Shown here in pieces: positions 52,320-62,435 of a DNA stretch of 64,000 nt (position 1 is the first letter of the stretch; each line of letters begins with the position of its first letter). The translations under genes and the position numbers were made by a program. The notes beneath the pieces are model-generated. The model ran no database searches, was not told where the DNA came from, and saw only the letters and a list, made by a program, of their open reading frames with translations. Source of the DNA: JAPOXR01 sp965219635 (lineage in GTDB: Bacteria > Pseudomonadota > Alphaproteobacteria > Rhodobacterales > Rhodobacteraceae); contig OZ244783.1 of assembly GCA_965219635.1 (NCBI GenBank), positions 124,001 through 188,000 on the forward strand. The letters run 5' to 3'.

Positions 52320-53942
52320 TCATATGCGCATACGCGGCACATCCCGCGGGTCAAGCATGAGCTCAATCAGGAAGGGCCCTTCCCGTTTCTCCATTGCCAT
52401 GATGGCGCTTTCCATCTCCTTACTTGAACTCACCCTGACCCCCTGTCCACCAAGGGACCGGGCAATCCTGGCGAAACTGGGCCAGCTGAACTCCGTCAAA
52501 CTTGGGTCCATTTGGCGATCAAGGAACTGGACATGCTCAGCACCATAGGCGGAATCGTTGGCGATGATCAGGATGAGGTCGAGTCCGAGGCGGACTGCGG
52601 TGTTGAATTCGTTGATTCCGCCCATCATGAAGCCGCCATCGCCGCTGAACACGACAACAGGCCGGTCTGGCGCGGCCAGGCTGGCTCCAATGGCCTCCTG
52701 CATTCCGAGTCCGATTGAACCAAAATTCGCCGTCACAACAAAGCTGTGTGGGTCAGGGGCGGATATTCGGCACCAGACCTCGGTCATGAAACGGCCGCCG
52801 TCGGTGACCAGAATACGGTTCCCGGGAAGTGCCTCTTCCAGCCGTTCCAATGCCTCAATGTAGTTGATGCAACCAACCCTTGTCCTGTTTTTTGCGACTG
52901 GATGGGTGGTGAGTGTCTTGATGTCGAGTTCGCCAGTGAATCCGCTTGCAGGGATTTCCGCTTCATCCAACCAGTAGAGGATCGTTTCGGCTGTCAGGGC
53001 GGCATCGGCCAGCAGCGCCGCGCCCGGGTGCAGCCCGCCGCCAATCGCGGTCGGCTCGATATCCACCTGCACGACTCTCTTGCCCTTCATCAGCTTGCCA
53101 TGGTCGGTGGTATAGTCATGCAGACTGGTCCCGAAACAGACTATGCAATCAGACAAGGCGATCAGGTCATAGGCCGCCGGAGTGGAAAGCGTGCCGAAGA
53201 TGTCAATGTTATAGGGATGTTGCCTGAACAATCCCTTGGCCTTAAGCGTTGTCGCAAGGGGGGCTTCAAGCCGGTCGGCAAGCCGGACAAGCTGTTCGCG
53301 TGCCGCAACAGCCCCGGCGCCAGCCAGGATCATCGGCCGGCGGGCAGATGCAATCATGCCGATAGCGTCATCCAGAATGCTGCCTTCGGCCACACCGCCG
53401 GGGGCGGTGAAGACGTCAAGTACACGGAGTTCATGGAGCGTGTCTTCCCACATGTAGTCTGCCGGCATGTTGAGGACGACGGGCCGCCGCTCCACCTGCG
53501 CCCGGTAGAAGGCACGCTCGACATCTTCGCAGACGGTGCCGGGCGCCCGCACTTGTTCAAACCCCGCACCGGTGATCTTGACCAACTCCCTTTGGTCAAT
53601 GCTCTGCAGATGACGCGGATTGATCACCGGCGTATCGCCAGCCAACAGAACCAACGGAATGTGCCCCCGTGCCCCTTCGGTCAATGCCGTCACACAGTTG
53701 GTCAATGCAGGCCCGTGAGTGACCGTTGCGACGCCGACTTTCCTCGAAACATGGGCATAGGCCAGTGCCATGAGCACTGAACTTCCCTCGTGAGCGGCCG
53801 GTACAAACCGCCCTCTGCAGTCGCGCACGAAGCTGTCCACTACGAAAAGATTGGCGTCGCCCATCAACCCGAACATCGTATCGACCCCATGGTCTGCCGC
53901 AGCGCGGGCGATTGATTGGTAGACAGGCATTTTCCGGTTCAT
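52320..53942 (-). CDS. Acetolactate-synthase-like ThDP-dependent enzyme
   Basis: The 540-residue protein has the three-domain layout of the AHAS/benzoylformate-decarboxylase superfamily. The ThDP-activating Glu is in PAAHEGSSVLMALAYAH near residues 47-63, the middle domain starts at about residue 185, and the ThDP/Mg motif is SGDGGFMMGGINEFNTAV with IIANDSAYG. The ATG at 53942 has GGAG about 9 bases upstream; a second ATG lies 12 bases on. It converges with the TAXI transporter. Decarboxylation or ligation of a 2-oxo acid is expected; true acetolactate synthase is unlikely without a regulatory subunit. Confidence 0.87.
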   Translation of the reverse strand: MNRKMPVYQSIARAAADHGVDTMFGLMGDANLFVVDSFVRDCRGRFVPAAHEGSSVLMALAYAHVSRKVGVATVTHGPALTNCVTALTEGARGHIPLVLLAGDTPVINPRHLQSIDQRELVKITGAGFEQVRAPGTVCEDVERAFYRAQVERRPVVLNMPADYMWEDTLHELRVLDVFTAPGGVAEGSILDDAIGMIASARRPMILAGAGAVAAREQLVRLADRLEAPLATTLKAKGLFRQHPYNIDIFGTLSTPAAYDLIALSDCIVCFGTSLHDYTTDHGKLMKGKRVVQVDIEPTAIGGGLHPGAALLADAALTAETILYWLDEAEIPASGFTGELDIKTLTTHPVAKNRTRVGCINYIEALERLEEALPGNRILVTDGGRFMTEVWCRISAPDPHSFVVTANFGSIGLGMQEAIGASLAAPDRPVVVFSGDGGFMMGGINEFNTAVRLGLDLILIIANDSAYGAEHVQFLDRQMDPSLTEFSWPSFARIARSLGGQGVRVSSSKEMESAIMAMEKREGPFLIELMLDPRDVPRMRI

Positions 53943-54919
53943 TGGAAGCTGCTCCTTTGGCGGTAGGGTGCCCCGGTCTTCCTTTTGATTTGAGTTTCGA
54001 GGCAGGCGCAACCGGGTTGTTGGAGGGCAGGGGTGAACTCAACGGCATTGCCACGATCAGGCCTGCTGGCTTGACGCAAGACAGTCGGCATCCTTCAGGG
54101 CAACAGTATTGCGAGACAGGCAAACCAGCCAACAACCGAGGCGGGGAGAGCGAAGGGACACCTTGGGCCTGATAGCCATTGCGTTTGGTCAGGCTGAGCG
54201 TGTTCGTGTCCCGAGTTGGGCAATCGGTGTTGCCGTCGTTCATGTCCGGCTGCCCTCCAGGCGGCTTGGGCACGCATAGAAGGAGGCTCCAGTCTTCGAT
54301 CTGTATGCATTCGATCGCGCCACAGGGCGAGCGTTCAGGCCCACATGCTGATCTGTTCGGGCTGTTCGGCAGGCAGAAGCTCGGCATTGTGAGATGCATG
54401 CCGCCAATGAGGCGTTCTCTTGGGACGCCATCAAACAACGGGGCATGGAATTGGCCAAAAACGGTCCAATTCCGGCAGTCGATTACGCTGAGTTCCTCAT
54501 GGGTAGCCAGTTTCATTCTCCACCGGAGATATGTGTAAGCGAACGAGAGAAGCCGTGCATGCCAAGCCGGAACCTTTTTTGGCGACTCACGAAAGTCCTT
54601 GGGTGCGATAGCTGACGCCGGATGGCTGCGGCCGGACTCTCTCTGTTTTGCCGTGTAGCGGGAGGCGAGCACCGGGTTGGCGGCAATTTCAGTGCAGGCA
54701 TCTGCGACACCCGGGGAAGTATGCACGCAACAGATCCCGCACGGATTCCATCGGTTTGATTGGCCTGGTCCCAGTTTTCGGGATTTGGCGAACGCGTGGT
54801 TATTCCAGGGCAGTTTTTGGTTTGGTGTCGTTCCTGGACTCAACCAGAGCCTTGCCAATGCCTCCGGCAACGTACGATCCTGTGAGCACAGCGGTCAACA
54901 GTGCTGCCTCTACATTCAT
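53943..54919. other. Gap of about 980 bases without a convincing gene
   Basis: Several frames stay open on both strands, but none shows recognisable domains, a good ribosome site or family motifs. A plus-strand stretch near 54394-54520 reads AFSWDAIKQRGMELAKNG and could be a small or decayed protein. The right part follows the end of the nar operon. The region separates accessory catabolic genes from the nar operon and may be a decayed boundary. Confidence 0.4.
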
Positions 54920-55726
54920 TTATCTGTCTGCAATCTCATCAAGAAGGTCGACACCGCTTACCTCCGCAACCGCCACCAGCGACTGCACAAGTGACTTGGC
55001 CTGCCGGGTCCATTCTGCCTTTTCCATCGCATCGACGATCTTCTGCCGGACCGTGGCAAAAGGCAGAACTTGTCCCTGAGCCTCTGCATCCATGCGAATG
55101 ATATGCCAGCCAAAGCGAGACTGAATTGGGGCGGAAATCTCACCTTCGCCCATTGACCTGAGTGCGGCTTCAAACTCGGGAACTGTGTCTCCTTGCCCGA
55201 TCTGACCGATAGATCCGCCATTCTGCCGCGAGTCGCAATCGCTTGCCTCCGCCACGTACCTGGCAAACTCCGACGGGGCTTCAGACAGCTTCGCACCAAT
55301 GGCCTGCGCTTTCGATCGCGCAACTGAAACGGCCTCTGAATCTGAAGGGTCAGCTGAAATCAGAATGTGTGACACATCCCAAAGCGGCGGTGCGCGGAAT
55401 CGTGACGGATCCCGATCATATTCCGCTCGCGCCTGTTCATCTGTGATCGGTTTCACCGCAATCCTGGCTTCGAGCAACTCCCGGATCAGAGCTTCCTCGT
55501 CTGTCTCGAAACGGCCAGGGGCGACCTCGGCAGGATTGCCTTGCAACCCAAGCCTGCGCGCTTCCTGCAACAACAGCGAGCGGATCGCGACAGCGCGGGC
55601 GGCCTTGCGCCACGCAATTCCCGGTTTGCCGGCGGGTGCCTCGTGGTTTTGTACCTCGGCTGCAACAACCGCATGAGGCACCAACTCACCATTGACGATC
55701 AGATCCGGAAATAGCTTCGAGCGCAT
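54920..55726 (-). CDS. PpiC-type peptidyl-prolyl isomerase of the nar operon
   Basis: The 268-residue protein ends with a parvulin domain: WDVSHILISADPSDSEAV near residues 140-157, GGSIGQIGQGDTVPEFEAAL and RFGWHIIRMDAE. The N-terminal part is helical like NifM/SurA-type chaperones. No signal peptide is present, so it acts in the cytoplasm. It starts 4 bases after narI; Pseudomonas nar operons also end with such a gene (recalled knowledge). It probably aids folding or assembly of the nitrate reductase. Confidence 0.87.
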   Translation of the reverse strand: MRSKLFPDLIVNGELVPHAVVAAEVQNHEAPAGKPGIAWRKAARAVAIRSLLLQEARRLGLQGNPAEVAPGRFETDEEALIRELLEARIAVKPITDEQARAEYDRDPSRFRAPPLWDVSHILISADPSDSEAVSVARSKAQAIGAKLSEAPSEFARYVAEASDCDSRQNGGSIGQIGQGDTVPEFEAALRSMGEGEISAPIQSRFGWHIIRMDAEAQGQVLPFATVRQKIVDAMEKAEWTRQAKSLVQSLVAVAEVSGVDLLDEIADR

Positions 55727-55730
55727 TTTC

Positions 55731-56429
55731 CTAGTTTGCGGGTGTGCGAGGATACGAACGGCGCGACCGCACGACCTGGTAACCCGGACGGAAAACATAG
55801 CGTACAGGAATCGACAGCATGTGAACCAGTCGGGTGAATGGGAAAATCAGCAGGATTGTCAGGCCAAGGAACAGATGCAGTTTGAAGAGCAATGCAACGT
55901 CAGCAATGTGATTGGCTGCGTCCACACGGAAAGTGAAAATCCCCTGTGACCACGCCATGAACTTGATCATTTCGCTACCGTCGAGATGTTCCAACGACAC
56001 GAATACCGTACCAAGTCCCAAGACCAGTTGAATGATGAGAATAACCAGAATGGCAATGTCCGCGAAACTGGAGGTTCTTCGAATACGCGGATCGGTCAAC
56101 CGGCGATGCAACAGCAATACCCCGCCGATCAGTGCCACGACACCCGCAATGCCGCCTACGACAATGGCGAGTATCTGCTTGGCGCCATGACTGATCCCGA
56201 GTGCATCAAAGACCCAGATCGGGGTCAACAGGCCGACCACGTGACCGGCCAAAATTATCAGAATGCCAACGTGAAACAGGATTGATCCGGCTACCAATTG
56301 CTTGCGCCGCAACAGCTGCGAAGAAGAGGTCTTCCATGTGAAAGGGTCGCGCTCATAGCGGACAACCGATCCGACCACCATCACCGAAAGCGCAATGTAG
56401 GGATAGATTCCGAAAAGGAAGTAATGCAT
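55731..56429 (-). CDS. narI: Respiratory nitrate reductase gamma subunit (cytochrome b)
   Basis: The 232-residue membrane protein has five helices. Haem-ligand histidines are expected in FHVGILIILAGHVVGLL near residues 52-68 and KLHLFLGLTILLIFPFTRLVH near 182-202. It takes electrons from quinol and passes them to NarH. Length and order (after narJ) fit the family. Confidence 0.94.
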   Translation of the reverse strand: MHYFLFGIYPYIALSVMVVGSVVRYERDPFTWKTSSSQLLRRKQLVAGSILFHVGILIILAGHVVGLLTPIWVFDALGISHGAKQILAIVVGGIAGVVALIGGVLLLHRRLTDPRIRRTSSFADIAILVILIIQLVLGLGTVFVSLEHLDGSEMIKFMAWSQGIFTFRVDAANHIADVALLFKLHLFLGLTILLIFPFTRLVHMLSIPVRYVFRPGYQVVRSRRSYPRTPAN

Positions 56430-56440
56430 CTGTTCCTCCG

Positions 56441-57154
56441 TTATTCGGCAGCAGCGTTTGGCGCTGGGCGGACGGGTTTATCCATGCGGCCAAGCATGTC
56501 GCGCACCTGCGGACATCCGGCATTGTGGTCGGGGCCGAAGCGAACCTCGGTTTCTTCCCAAACCTCGTCCAGTGCCTCCAGATCGTTGGTGTCATCGTCC
56601 GGCTTTTGAAGCATGTCCGCAACCGCATCCCGGTCAGCTTTCACTGCGGCAATCTGCAGAAGGACGGTCAAAACCGCGCCATACGGGCTTTGCCGCCGGA
56701 CAAGCCGCACTTTCAGCGCCTCGAAAATATGCGCTGCGTCTGCCAGCGTTTCCTGCGCTTCCGCAGGCGGCCGCGTGGCGAGAAACTCCAGCAAGACTGG
56801 AAGATGGTCAGGGAGTTCCGGGGTATCGGGTTCGAAACCTGCGTCCCTGTAGGTTTCAATCAGCGACACCATTGCTCCTCCGCGGTCCCTGTTTTCACCA
56901 TGCACATGCTCGAACAGGTTGAGCGACAGGGAGCGCGACCGGTCAAAAAGCGTCACATACTGTTCTTCCAGTTCATAGATGTCGCCGGTTGTCAGCAGCT
57001 CGACCAGAGGGACAATTTCGTGCCTTGCTGCCGAGGTCAGCCGGGTCTCGGATGCGAGGGCAGATCCGATTTCGGGCATGGCTTCCTGCAATTCGCGGGT
57101 GGGGTAGCTCAGCAGGAGCGACAGCGCCTTGAGTGTCCGGTCACGGATTTCCAC
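56441..57154 (-). CDS. narJ: Nitrate reductase assembly chaperone NarJ
   Basis: The 237-residue protein starts at GTG (57154), with GGGAGG 8 bases upstream, shortly after the narH stop. LKALSLLLSYPTRELQEAMP near residues 8-27 and YVTLFDRSRSLSLNLFEHVHGENRDRG, shown in part as FDRSRSLSLNLFEHVHGE near 68-85, are NarJ hallmarks. It helps insert the molybdenum cofactor into NarG. No ATG start is available at the right place, so the GTG decides the start. Confidence 0.9.
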   Translation of the reverse strand: MEIRDRTLKALSLLLSYPTRELQEAMPEIGSALASETRLTSAARHEIVPLVELLTTGDIYELEEQYVTLFDRSRSLSLNLFEHVHGENRDRGGAMVSLIETYRDAGFEPDTPELPDHLPVLLEFLATRPPAEAQETLADAAHIFEALKVRLVRRQSPYGAVLTVLLQIAAVKADRDAVADMLQKPDDDTNDLEALDEVWEETEVRFGPDHNAGCPQVRDMLGRMDKPVRPAPNAAAE

Positions 57155-57171
57155 GGCCTCGCCTCCCGAGA

Positions 57172-58695
57172 CTACCGGGCTTCCTGCGGTATTCGCAGCG
57201 GACGTTTCGCTCCCCCAAAGAGCGATCCCTTGGAAACGCCGGTCGAACAACTGTTGGAGTCAGTAAACCCGCAGTCAGTCGCGATGTCGTATGCCACTTC
57301 GACCTGTTCGCGGTGCGTCGTGGGTATGACGAACCGGTCCTCGTAGTCGGCAAGGGCCATGATCTTGTACATGTCCTCGATGGTGCGGCCAGTCAGCCCC
57401 ACACCTTCGGCGATCGTTTCGTCGTTCACGCCGTCGACCGTCTTGGACCGCATGTAACTCCGCATGGCGAGCATTCGTTCCAGAGCGGTGGCAATGGGCG
57501 CCTCGTCCCCTGCGGTCAGCATGTTGGCCAGATAGCGCAATGGAATGCGCAAGTTGCGGACATCGGGCATGCCGTTATTCGATGCAATCGCACCCGCTTC
57601 GGCGGCATTCTGGATTGGGCTGAGCGGCGGGACGTACCACACCATCGGCAATGTCCGGTATTCGGGGTGAAGCGGAAACGCGACTTTCCATTCCATCGCC
57701 ATTTTCCAGATCGGGCTTTTCTGTGCCGACTTGATCCAGTCCTGCGGAATGCCATCGCGTGTCGCGGCGGAAATCACGTCTGAATCGTTCGGGTCAAGGA
57801 AAACGCCAAGCTGAGCTTCATAGAGATCCGTCGTCAACTCTGCATTTGCAGCTTCGCTGATCTTGTCGGCGTCGTAGAGCATTACCCCCAGATACCGAAT
57901 GCGGCCAACACAGGTTTCCGAACAGACCGTGGGGTTCCCGGACTCAATGCGCGGATAGCACAGGGTGCACTTCTCGGACTTGCCGGTCGACCAGTTGTAG
58001 TAGACTTTCTTGTACGGACAGCCCGACACGCACATTCGCCAGCCGCGGCACTTTTCCTGGTCGATCAGGACAATGCCGTCCTCCTCGCGCTTGTAGATCG
58101 CACCGGACGGGCAGGACGCCGCACAACTCGGATTGAGGCAATGCTCGCACAGGCGAGGGAGATACATCATGAATGTATTCTCGTATTCGCCGTAAATGTC
58201 CTTCTGGATGCCCTCGAAGTTGTAATCCTCTGATCGCCTGGCGAATTCTCCGCCGAGAATCTCGTCCCAGTTCGGCCCCTTTTCGATCTTCTCAATTCGC
58301 TCACCGGTTATCTTGGAGTATGGGCGCGCCGTCGGAAAGGCAGTCATCTCCGGTGCCGACTTCAAGTGATCGTGGTCGAAATCGAACGGCTCGTAGTAGT
58401 CATCGATTTCGGGCAGGTCCGGGTTGGCGAAGATGTTCGCCAGAATCCGCCACTTTCCTCCCTGCTTTGGTTGGAGTTTGCCCGACCGGGTTCGTACCCA
58501 CCCGCCATTCCAACGCTTCTGGTTCTCCCAGTCGGACGGATAACCGGTTCCAGGTTTGGTTTCGACGTTGTTGAACCACGCGTATTCGACGCCGTCGCGG
58601 CTGGTCCAGACATTCTTGCAAGTGACGGAGCAGGTGTGGCACCCGATGCATTTGTCGAGGTTCAGCACCATGCCGATTTGGGCACGAACTTTCAT
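57172..58695 (-). CDS. narH: Respiratory nitrate reductase beta subunit
   Basis: The 507-residue iron-sulfur protein has four Cys clusters: CIGCHTCSVTC at residues 16-26, CEHCLNPSCAASCPSGA, CRGWRMCVSGCPYKK (the Trp marks the [3Fe-4S] site), and CTLCYPRIESGNPTVCSETC. It carries electrons from NarI to NarG on the cytoplasmic face. The ATG overlaps the narG stop as ATGA. Confidence 0.97.
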   Translation of the reverse strand: MKVRAQIGMVLNLDKCIGCHTCSVTCKNVWTSRDGVEYAWFNNVETKPGTGYPSDWENQKRWNGGWVRTRSGKLQPKQGGKWRILANIFANPDLPEIDDYYEPFDFDHDHLKSAPEMTAFPTARPYSKITGERIEKIEKGPNWDEILGGEFARRSEDYNFEGIQKDIYGEYENTFMMYLPRLCEHCLNPSCAASCPSGAIYKREEDGIVLIDQEKCRGWRMCVSGCPYKKVYYNWSTGKSEKCTLCYPRIESGNPTVCSETCVGRIRYLGVMLYDADKISEAANAELTTDLYEAQLGVFLDPNDSDVISAATRDGIPQDWIKSAQKSPIWKMAMEWKVAFPLHPEYRTLPMVWYVPPLSPIQNAAEAGAIASNNGMPDVRNLRIPLRYLANMLTAGDEAPIATALERMLAMRSYMRSKTVDGVNDETIAEGVGLTGRTIEDMYKIMALADYEDRFVIPTTHREQVEVAYDIATDCGFTDSNSCSTGVSKGSLFGGAKRPLRIPQEAR

Positions 58696-61600
58696 TGAAC
58701 CAACTCCTTCACATTCTTTCGCTGATCCAGCCAATCCACTGTCTTCATCTTTCGAACGACGACGAATTCATCACGATTGGCGCCAACCGTCCCGTAATAG
58801 TTGAACCCATAGGATTGCTGGGCGTAACCGCCGATCATGTGGGTCGGTTTCAGGACCGTTCTGGTCACCGAATTGTGGATGCCGCCGCGATGTCCGGTTT
58901 TTTCGGAGCCCGGCGTGTTCACGATTTTCTCCTGGGCGTGATACATGAACGTTGTGCCGTCCTTGATCCGCTGGGAGACGACCGCCCGTGCGGTCAGGGC
59001 ACCGTTGATGTTGTAGAGTTCAACCCAGTCGTTGTCGACGATGCCGGCCGATCTGGCATCATTCTCGGAAATCCAGATTACCGGCCCGCCCCGATTCAAG
59101 GTCAGCATCAGCAAATTGTCCGTATAGGTCGAGTGGATGCCCCATTTCTGGTGCGGGGTTATGAAGTTCAAGACAAGTGAGTCCCCGTCATCCTGAACAT
59201 CCTTGGTAATCGTTTTCAGATCCACAGGCGGGCGGTAGGAAACGAGCGCTTCTCCAAAGGCACGCATCCACAGGTGGTCCTGATAGAGTTGCTGCCGCCC
59301 CGTCAGCGTTCGCCACGGGATCATTTCATGCACATTGGTGTAGCCGGCGTTGTAGCTGACTTTTTCGCTCTCGATGCCCGACCAGGTCGGCGAAGAAATG
59401 ATCTTGCGCGGTTGCGCAGCGATGTCGCTGAACCGGATCTTGTTATGACGCTCCCCTTCCGCGAGGTGGGCGTGCTGGCGGCCTGTCGCCTTGGACAGCG
59501 CATTCCATGCCTTGACGGCGACCTCGCCGTTGGTTTCCGGCGCAAGCATCAGGATAACTTCGGCTGCATCTTTGGCAGTCTCGATCACCGGACGCCCTGC
59601 TGCAGCCCCATCATGGCGAACGCCGTTCAGTTCGGCGAGCGCGTCAACCTCGGTCTGGGTATTCCAACCGATCCCCTTACCCCCGTTGCCCAGCTTGTCC
59701 AGCAGTGGGCCCAGTGCAGTGAAACGGTCGTAGAGCGCGGGGTAGTCCCTTTCGACAGCAATATAGTTCGGCGCTGTCTTGCCCGGGATCAGATCACACT
59801 CGCCCTTCTTCCAGTCCTTGACCTGGTCTTGGGCAATTTCCGCCGGCGTATCGTGGAGGATCGGCAAAGCGACAATGTCGGTCTCCGTCCCGAGGATCTC
59901 CGGGGCCACCTCCGAGAACTTCCTGGCAATGGACTTGAAGATGTCCCAGTCGCTCTTGCTCTCGTAGGCCGGGTCAACTGCCGCCTGAAGCGGGTGAATG
60001 AACGGGTGCATGTCAGACGTGTTTAAGTCGTCCTTTTCGTACCAGGACGCGGTCGGCAGAACGATGTCGGAATAGACGCATGTGGTTGACATCCGGAAGT
60101 CGATGCTAACCAGCAGGTCGAGTTTTCCCCGTGGACCCGTATCATGCCACTTTGCTTCTTTGGGCAACTGTTGGCCAACCTCTCCCAGATCCTTTCCCAT
60201 GACTCCATGGTCGGTTCCCAGAAGGTGCTTGAGGAAATACTCGTGCCCCTTGCCTGAAGACCCCAACAGGTTCGACCGCCAGACAAAGAGGTTACGCGGC
60301 CAGTTCTCGGGTGCATCGGGGTCTTCGCAGGACATTTCCAGCGCTCCCGACTTCAATTGATCGGCAACATAGGCCGGAATGTCCTTTCCGTCGGCCTTTG
60401 CAGCCCTCGACACCTCCAGAGGGTTGGTCTTTAGTTGCGGTGCCGATGGCAGCCAGCCCATTCGCTCCGCACGGATGTTGAAATCGATCATCGATGCGTC
60501 CCAGTCACCCTCGGGTGCGGTCGGCGACAGGATTTCATCGGCGGACAGCGTCTCGTAGCGCCATTGGTCGGTGTGCGCATACCATGCCGAGGTCGAGTTC
60601 ATGTGGCGCGGCGGGCGCGACCAGTCGAGTGCAAAGGCCAATGGCAGCCAACCCGTTTGCGGACGGAGTTTCTCCTGACCGACATAATGCGCCCAGCCTC
60701 CACCGGACTGACCGACACAACCGCACATCACCAGCAAGTTGATGACGCCCCGGTAATTCATGTCCATGTGATACCAGTGGTTCATCGCCGCGCCGATGAT
60801 CACCATCGACCTGCCGTTGGTGTCTTCCGCGTTCTGCGCAAATTCACGGGCAACATGGATGATCTTGTCGGAAGGAACACCCGTGATCTTCTCGGCCCAC
60901 GCAGGGCTGCCGGGAATTTCGGCCGCGTAGTCCGATGTCACCCATTCGCCACCCAGGCCGCGATCGAGTCCGTAATTGGCGCAAAGCAGGTCGAATACCG
61001 TTGCGACCATGATGTCGCCATCGGCGGTCTTGACCGTCTTGACCGGAATATTGCGGGTCAGAATATTCGGACAATCGGAATCCGTCTTGAAGGCTTCCGT
61101 TGCCTCACCGCCGAAGTAGGGGAAATCGACGCCGACCACGGCACTGTGATCCTCATCCTGAACAAGCGACATTTTCAGGCGCACATCGGTCCCGGCCGCC
61201 TTTTCGTCGAGATTCCATTTCCCGTCTTCACCCCAGCGATAGCCGATTGATCCGTTCGGAGCGACCAGTCCGCCGCTGTCTTCGTCGATTGCAACGGTTT
61301 TCCATTCAGGATTGTTCTGCTCGCCCAGCTGCGCATCAAGGTCAGCCGCGCGCAGGAACCGCCCCGGAACCAGCCGGCCGTTCGCCTCGTCGAGTCTCAC
61401 CAGCATCGGGAAGTCGGAGTATTTCCGGCAGTAATCCCCGAAATATTCTGCCTGCCGGTCGAGATGGAACTCGCGCAGGATCACGTGGCCAAAGGCCATG
61501 GCAAGCGCCGCGTCGGTGCCCTGTTTGACATTCAGCCACACGTCGCTGAACTTCGCTGCCTCGGAATAGTCCGGACATATGACGGCGGACTTGGTGCCCT

Positions 61601-62420
61601 TGTAACGGACCTCCGTGTAGAAGTGGGCATCCGGCGTCCGCGTCTGCGGAACGTTTGATCCCCAAATAAGGAGGTAGCCGGAATTGTACCAGTCCGCGGA
61701 TTCCGGGACATCCGTCTGTTCCCCCCAGGTCATCGGAGATGCAGGCGGAAGGTCGCAATACCAGTCGTAGAACGACATGCAGACGCCGCCCAACAGACTC
61801 AGATAACGCGACCCTGCTGCATATGACACCATCGACATTGCGGGAATGGGAGAAAACCCGAATACCCGGTCGGGACCGTAGGTCTTGGCGGTAAATGCGT
61901 TGGCTGCAGCGATGATTTCCGTTGCTTCATCCCAGGTCGCCCGCACAAAACCGCCCTTGCCCCGGTTTTCGACGTAGCTCTGTCTCAGGTCCGGATCCTG
62001 CTGGATTGCGGTCCATGCCTCAATTGGGGACTTTGTTTCCCGCATCTCGCGCCAGGCCTTCATCAACCGGCCGCGTACCAACGGGTTCTTTACGCGATTC
62101 GCGGAATACAGATACCAGCTGTACGATGCTCCGCGCGCACAACCGCGCGGTTCGTGGTTCGGCAGATCGGGCCGGGTGCGCGGATAATCGGTCTCCTGGG
62201 TTTCCCATGTCACGATGCCGGATTTGACATGGATCCTCCATGAGCACGACCCGGTGCAGTTCACGCCGTGGGTTGAACGGACGACCTTGTCATGCCGCCA
62301 GCGTTGCCGGTAGGTCTCTTCCCAGTCTCGGCTCTCACGGGTGGTCTGACCCCATCCATCCGAGAATTGCCCAAGCTCCTTGCTCTGGAAGAAGTTGAGT
62401 CGGTCGAGCAAATGACTCAT
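58692..62420 (-). CDS. narG: Respiratory nitrate reductase alpha subunit
   Basis: The 1242-residue molybdoenzyme reduces nitrate to nitrite. HGVNCTGSCSW at residues 51-61 with Cys in EPRGCARGASYSWYL forms the His/Cys [4Fe-4S] site, and FYDWYCDLPPASPMTWGEQ contains the expected Mo-ligand Asp. There is no twin-Arg signal peptide typical of Nap, so this is the membrane-bound, cytoplasm-facing type. GGAAAG upstream supplies the ribosome site; 15 bases separate it from narK. Confidence 0.97.
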   Translation of the reverse strand: MSHLLDRLNFFQSKELGQFSDGWGQTTRESRDWEETYRQRWRHDKVVRSTHGVNCTGSCSWRIHVKSGIVTWETQETDYPRTRPDLPNHEPRGCARGASYSWYLYSANRVKNPLVRGRLMKAWREMRETKSPIEAWTAIQQDPDLRQSYVENRGKGGFVRATWDEATEIIAAANAFTAKTYGPDRVFGFSPIPAMSMVSYAAGSRYLSLLGGVCMSFYDWYCDLPPASPMTWGEQTDVPESADWYNSGYLLIWGSNVPQTRTPDAHFYTEVRYKGTKSAVICPDYSEAAKFSDVWLNVKQGTDAALAMAFGHVILREFHLDRQAEYFGDYCRKYSDFPMLVRLDEANGRLVPGRFLRAADLDAQLGEQNNPEWKTVAIDEDSGGLVAPNGSIGYRWGEDGKWNLDEKAAGTDVRLKMSLVQDEDHSAVVGVDFPYFGGEATEAFKTDSDCPNILTRNIPVKTVKTADGDIMVATVFDLLCANYGLDRGLGGEWVTSDYAAEIPGSPAWAEKITGVPSDKIIHVAREFAQNAEDTNGRSMVIIGAAMNHWYHMDMNYRGVINLLVMCGCVGQSGGGWAHYVGQEKLRPQTGWLPLAFALDWSRPPRHMNSTSAWYAHTDQWRYETLSADEILSPTAPEGDWDASMIDFNIRAERMGWLPSAPQLKTNPLEVSRAAKADGKDIPAYVADQLKSGALEMSCEDPDAPENWPRNLFVWRSNLLGSSGKGHEYFLKHLLGTDHGVMGKDLGEVGQQLPKEAKWHDTGPRGKLDLLVSIDFRMSTTCVYSDIVLPTASWYEKDDLNTSDMHPFIHPLQAAVDPAYESKSDWDIFKSIARKFSEVAPEILGTETDIVALPILHDTPAEIAQDQVKDWKKGECDLIPGKTAPNYIAVERDYPALYDRFTALGPLLDKLGNGGKGIGWNTQTEVDALAELNGVRHDGAAAGRPVIETAKDAAEVILMLAPETNGEVAVKAWNALSKATGRQHAHLAEGERHNKIRFSDIAAQPRKIISSPTWSGIESEKVSYNAGYTNVHEMIPWRTLTGRQQLYQDHLWMRAFGEALVSYRPPVDLKTITKDVQDDGDSLVLNFITPHQKWGIHSTYTDNLLMLTLNRGGPVIWISENDARSAGIVDNDWVELYNINGALTARAVVSQRIKDGTTFMYHAQEKIVNTPGSEKTGHRGGIHNSVTRTVLKPTHMIGGYAQQSYGFNYYGTVGANRDEFVVVRKMKTVDWLDQRKNVKELVQ

Positions 62421-62435
62421 CTGGATTTCCTTTCT

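Noticed and set aside
53596..54870. Minus-strand frame of about 424 codons across the gap upstream of the ThDP enzyme
   Set aside because: It overlaps the ThDP enzyme in another frame, is rich in Cys, Pro and Arg without domains, and lacks a good start.
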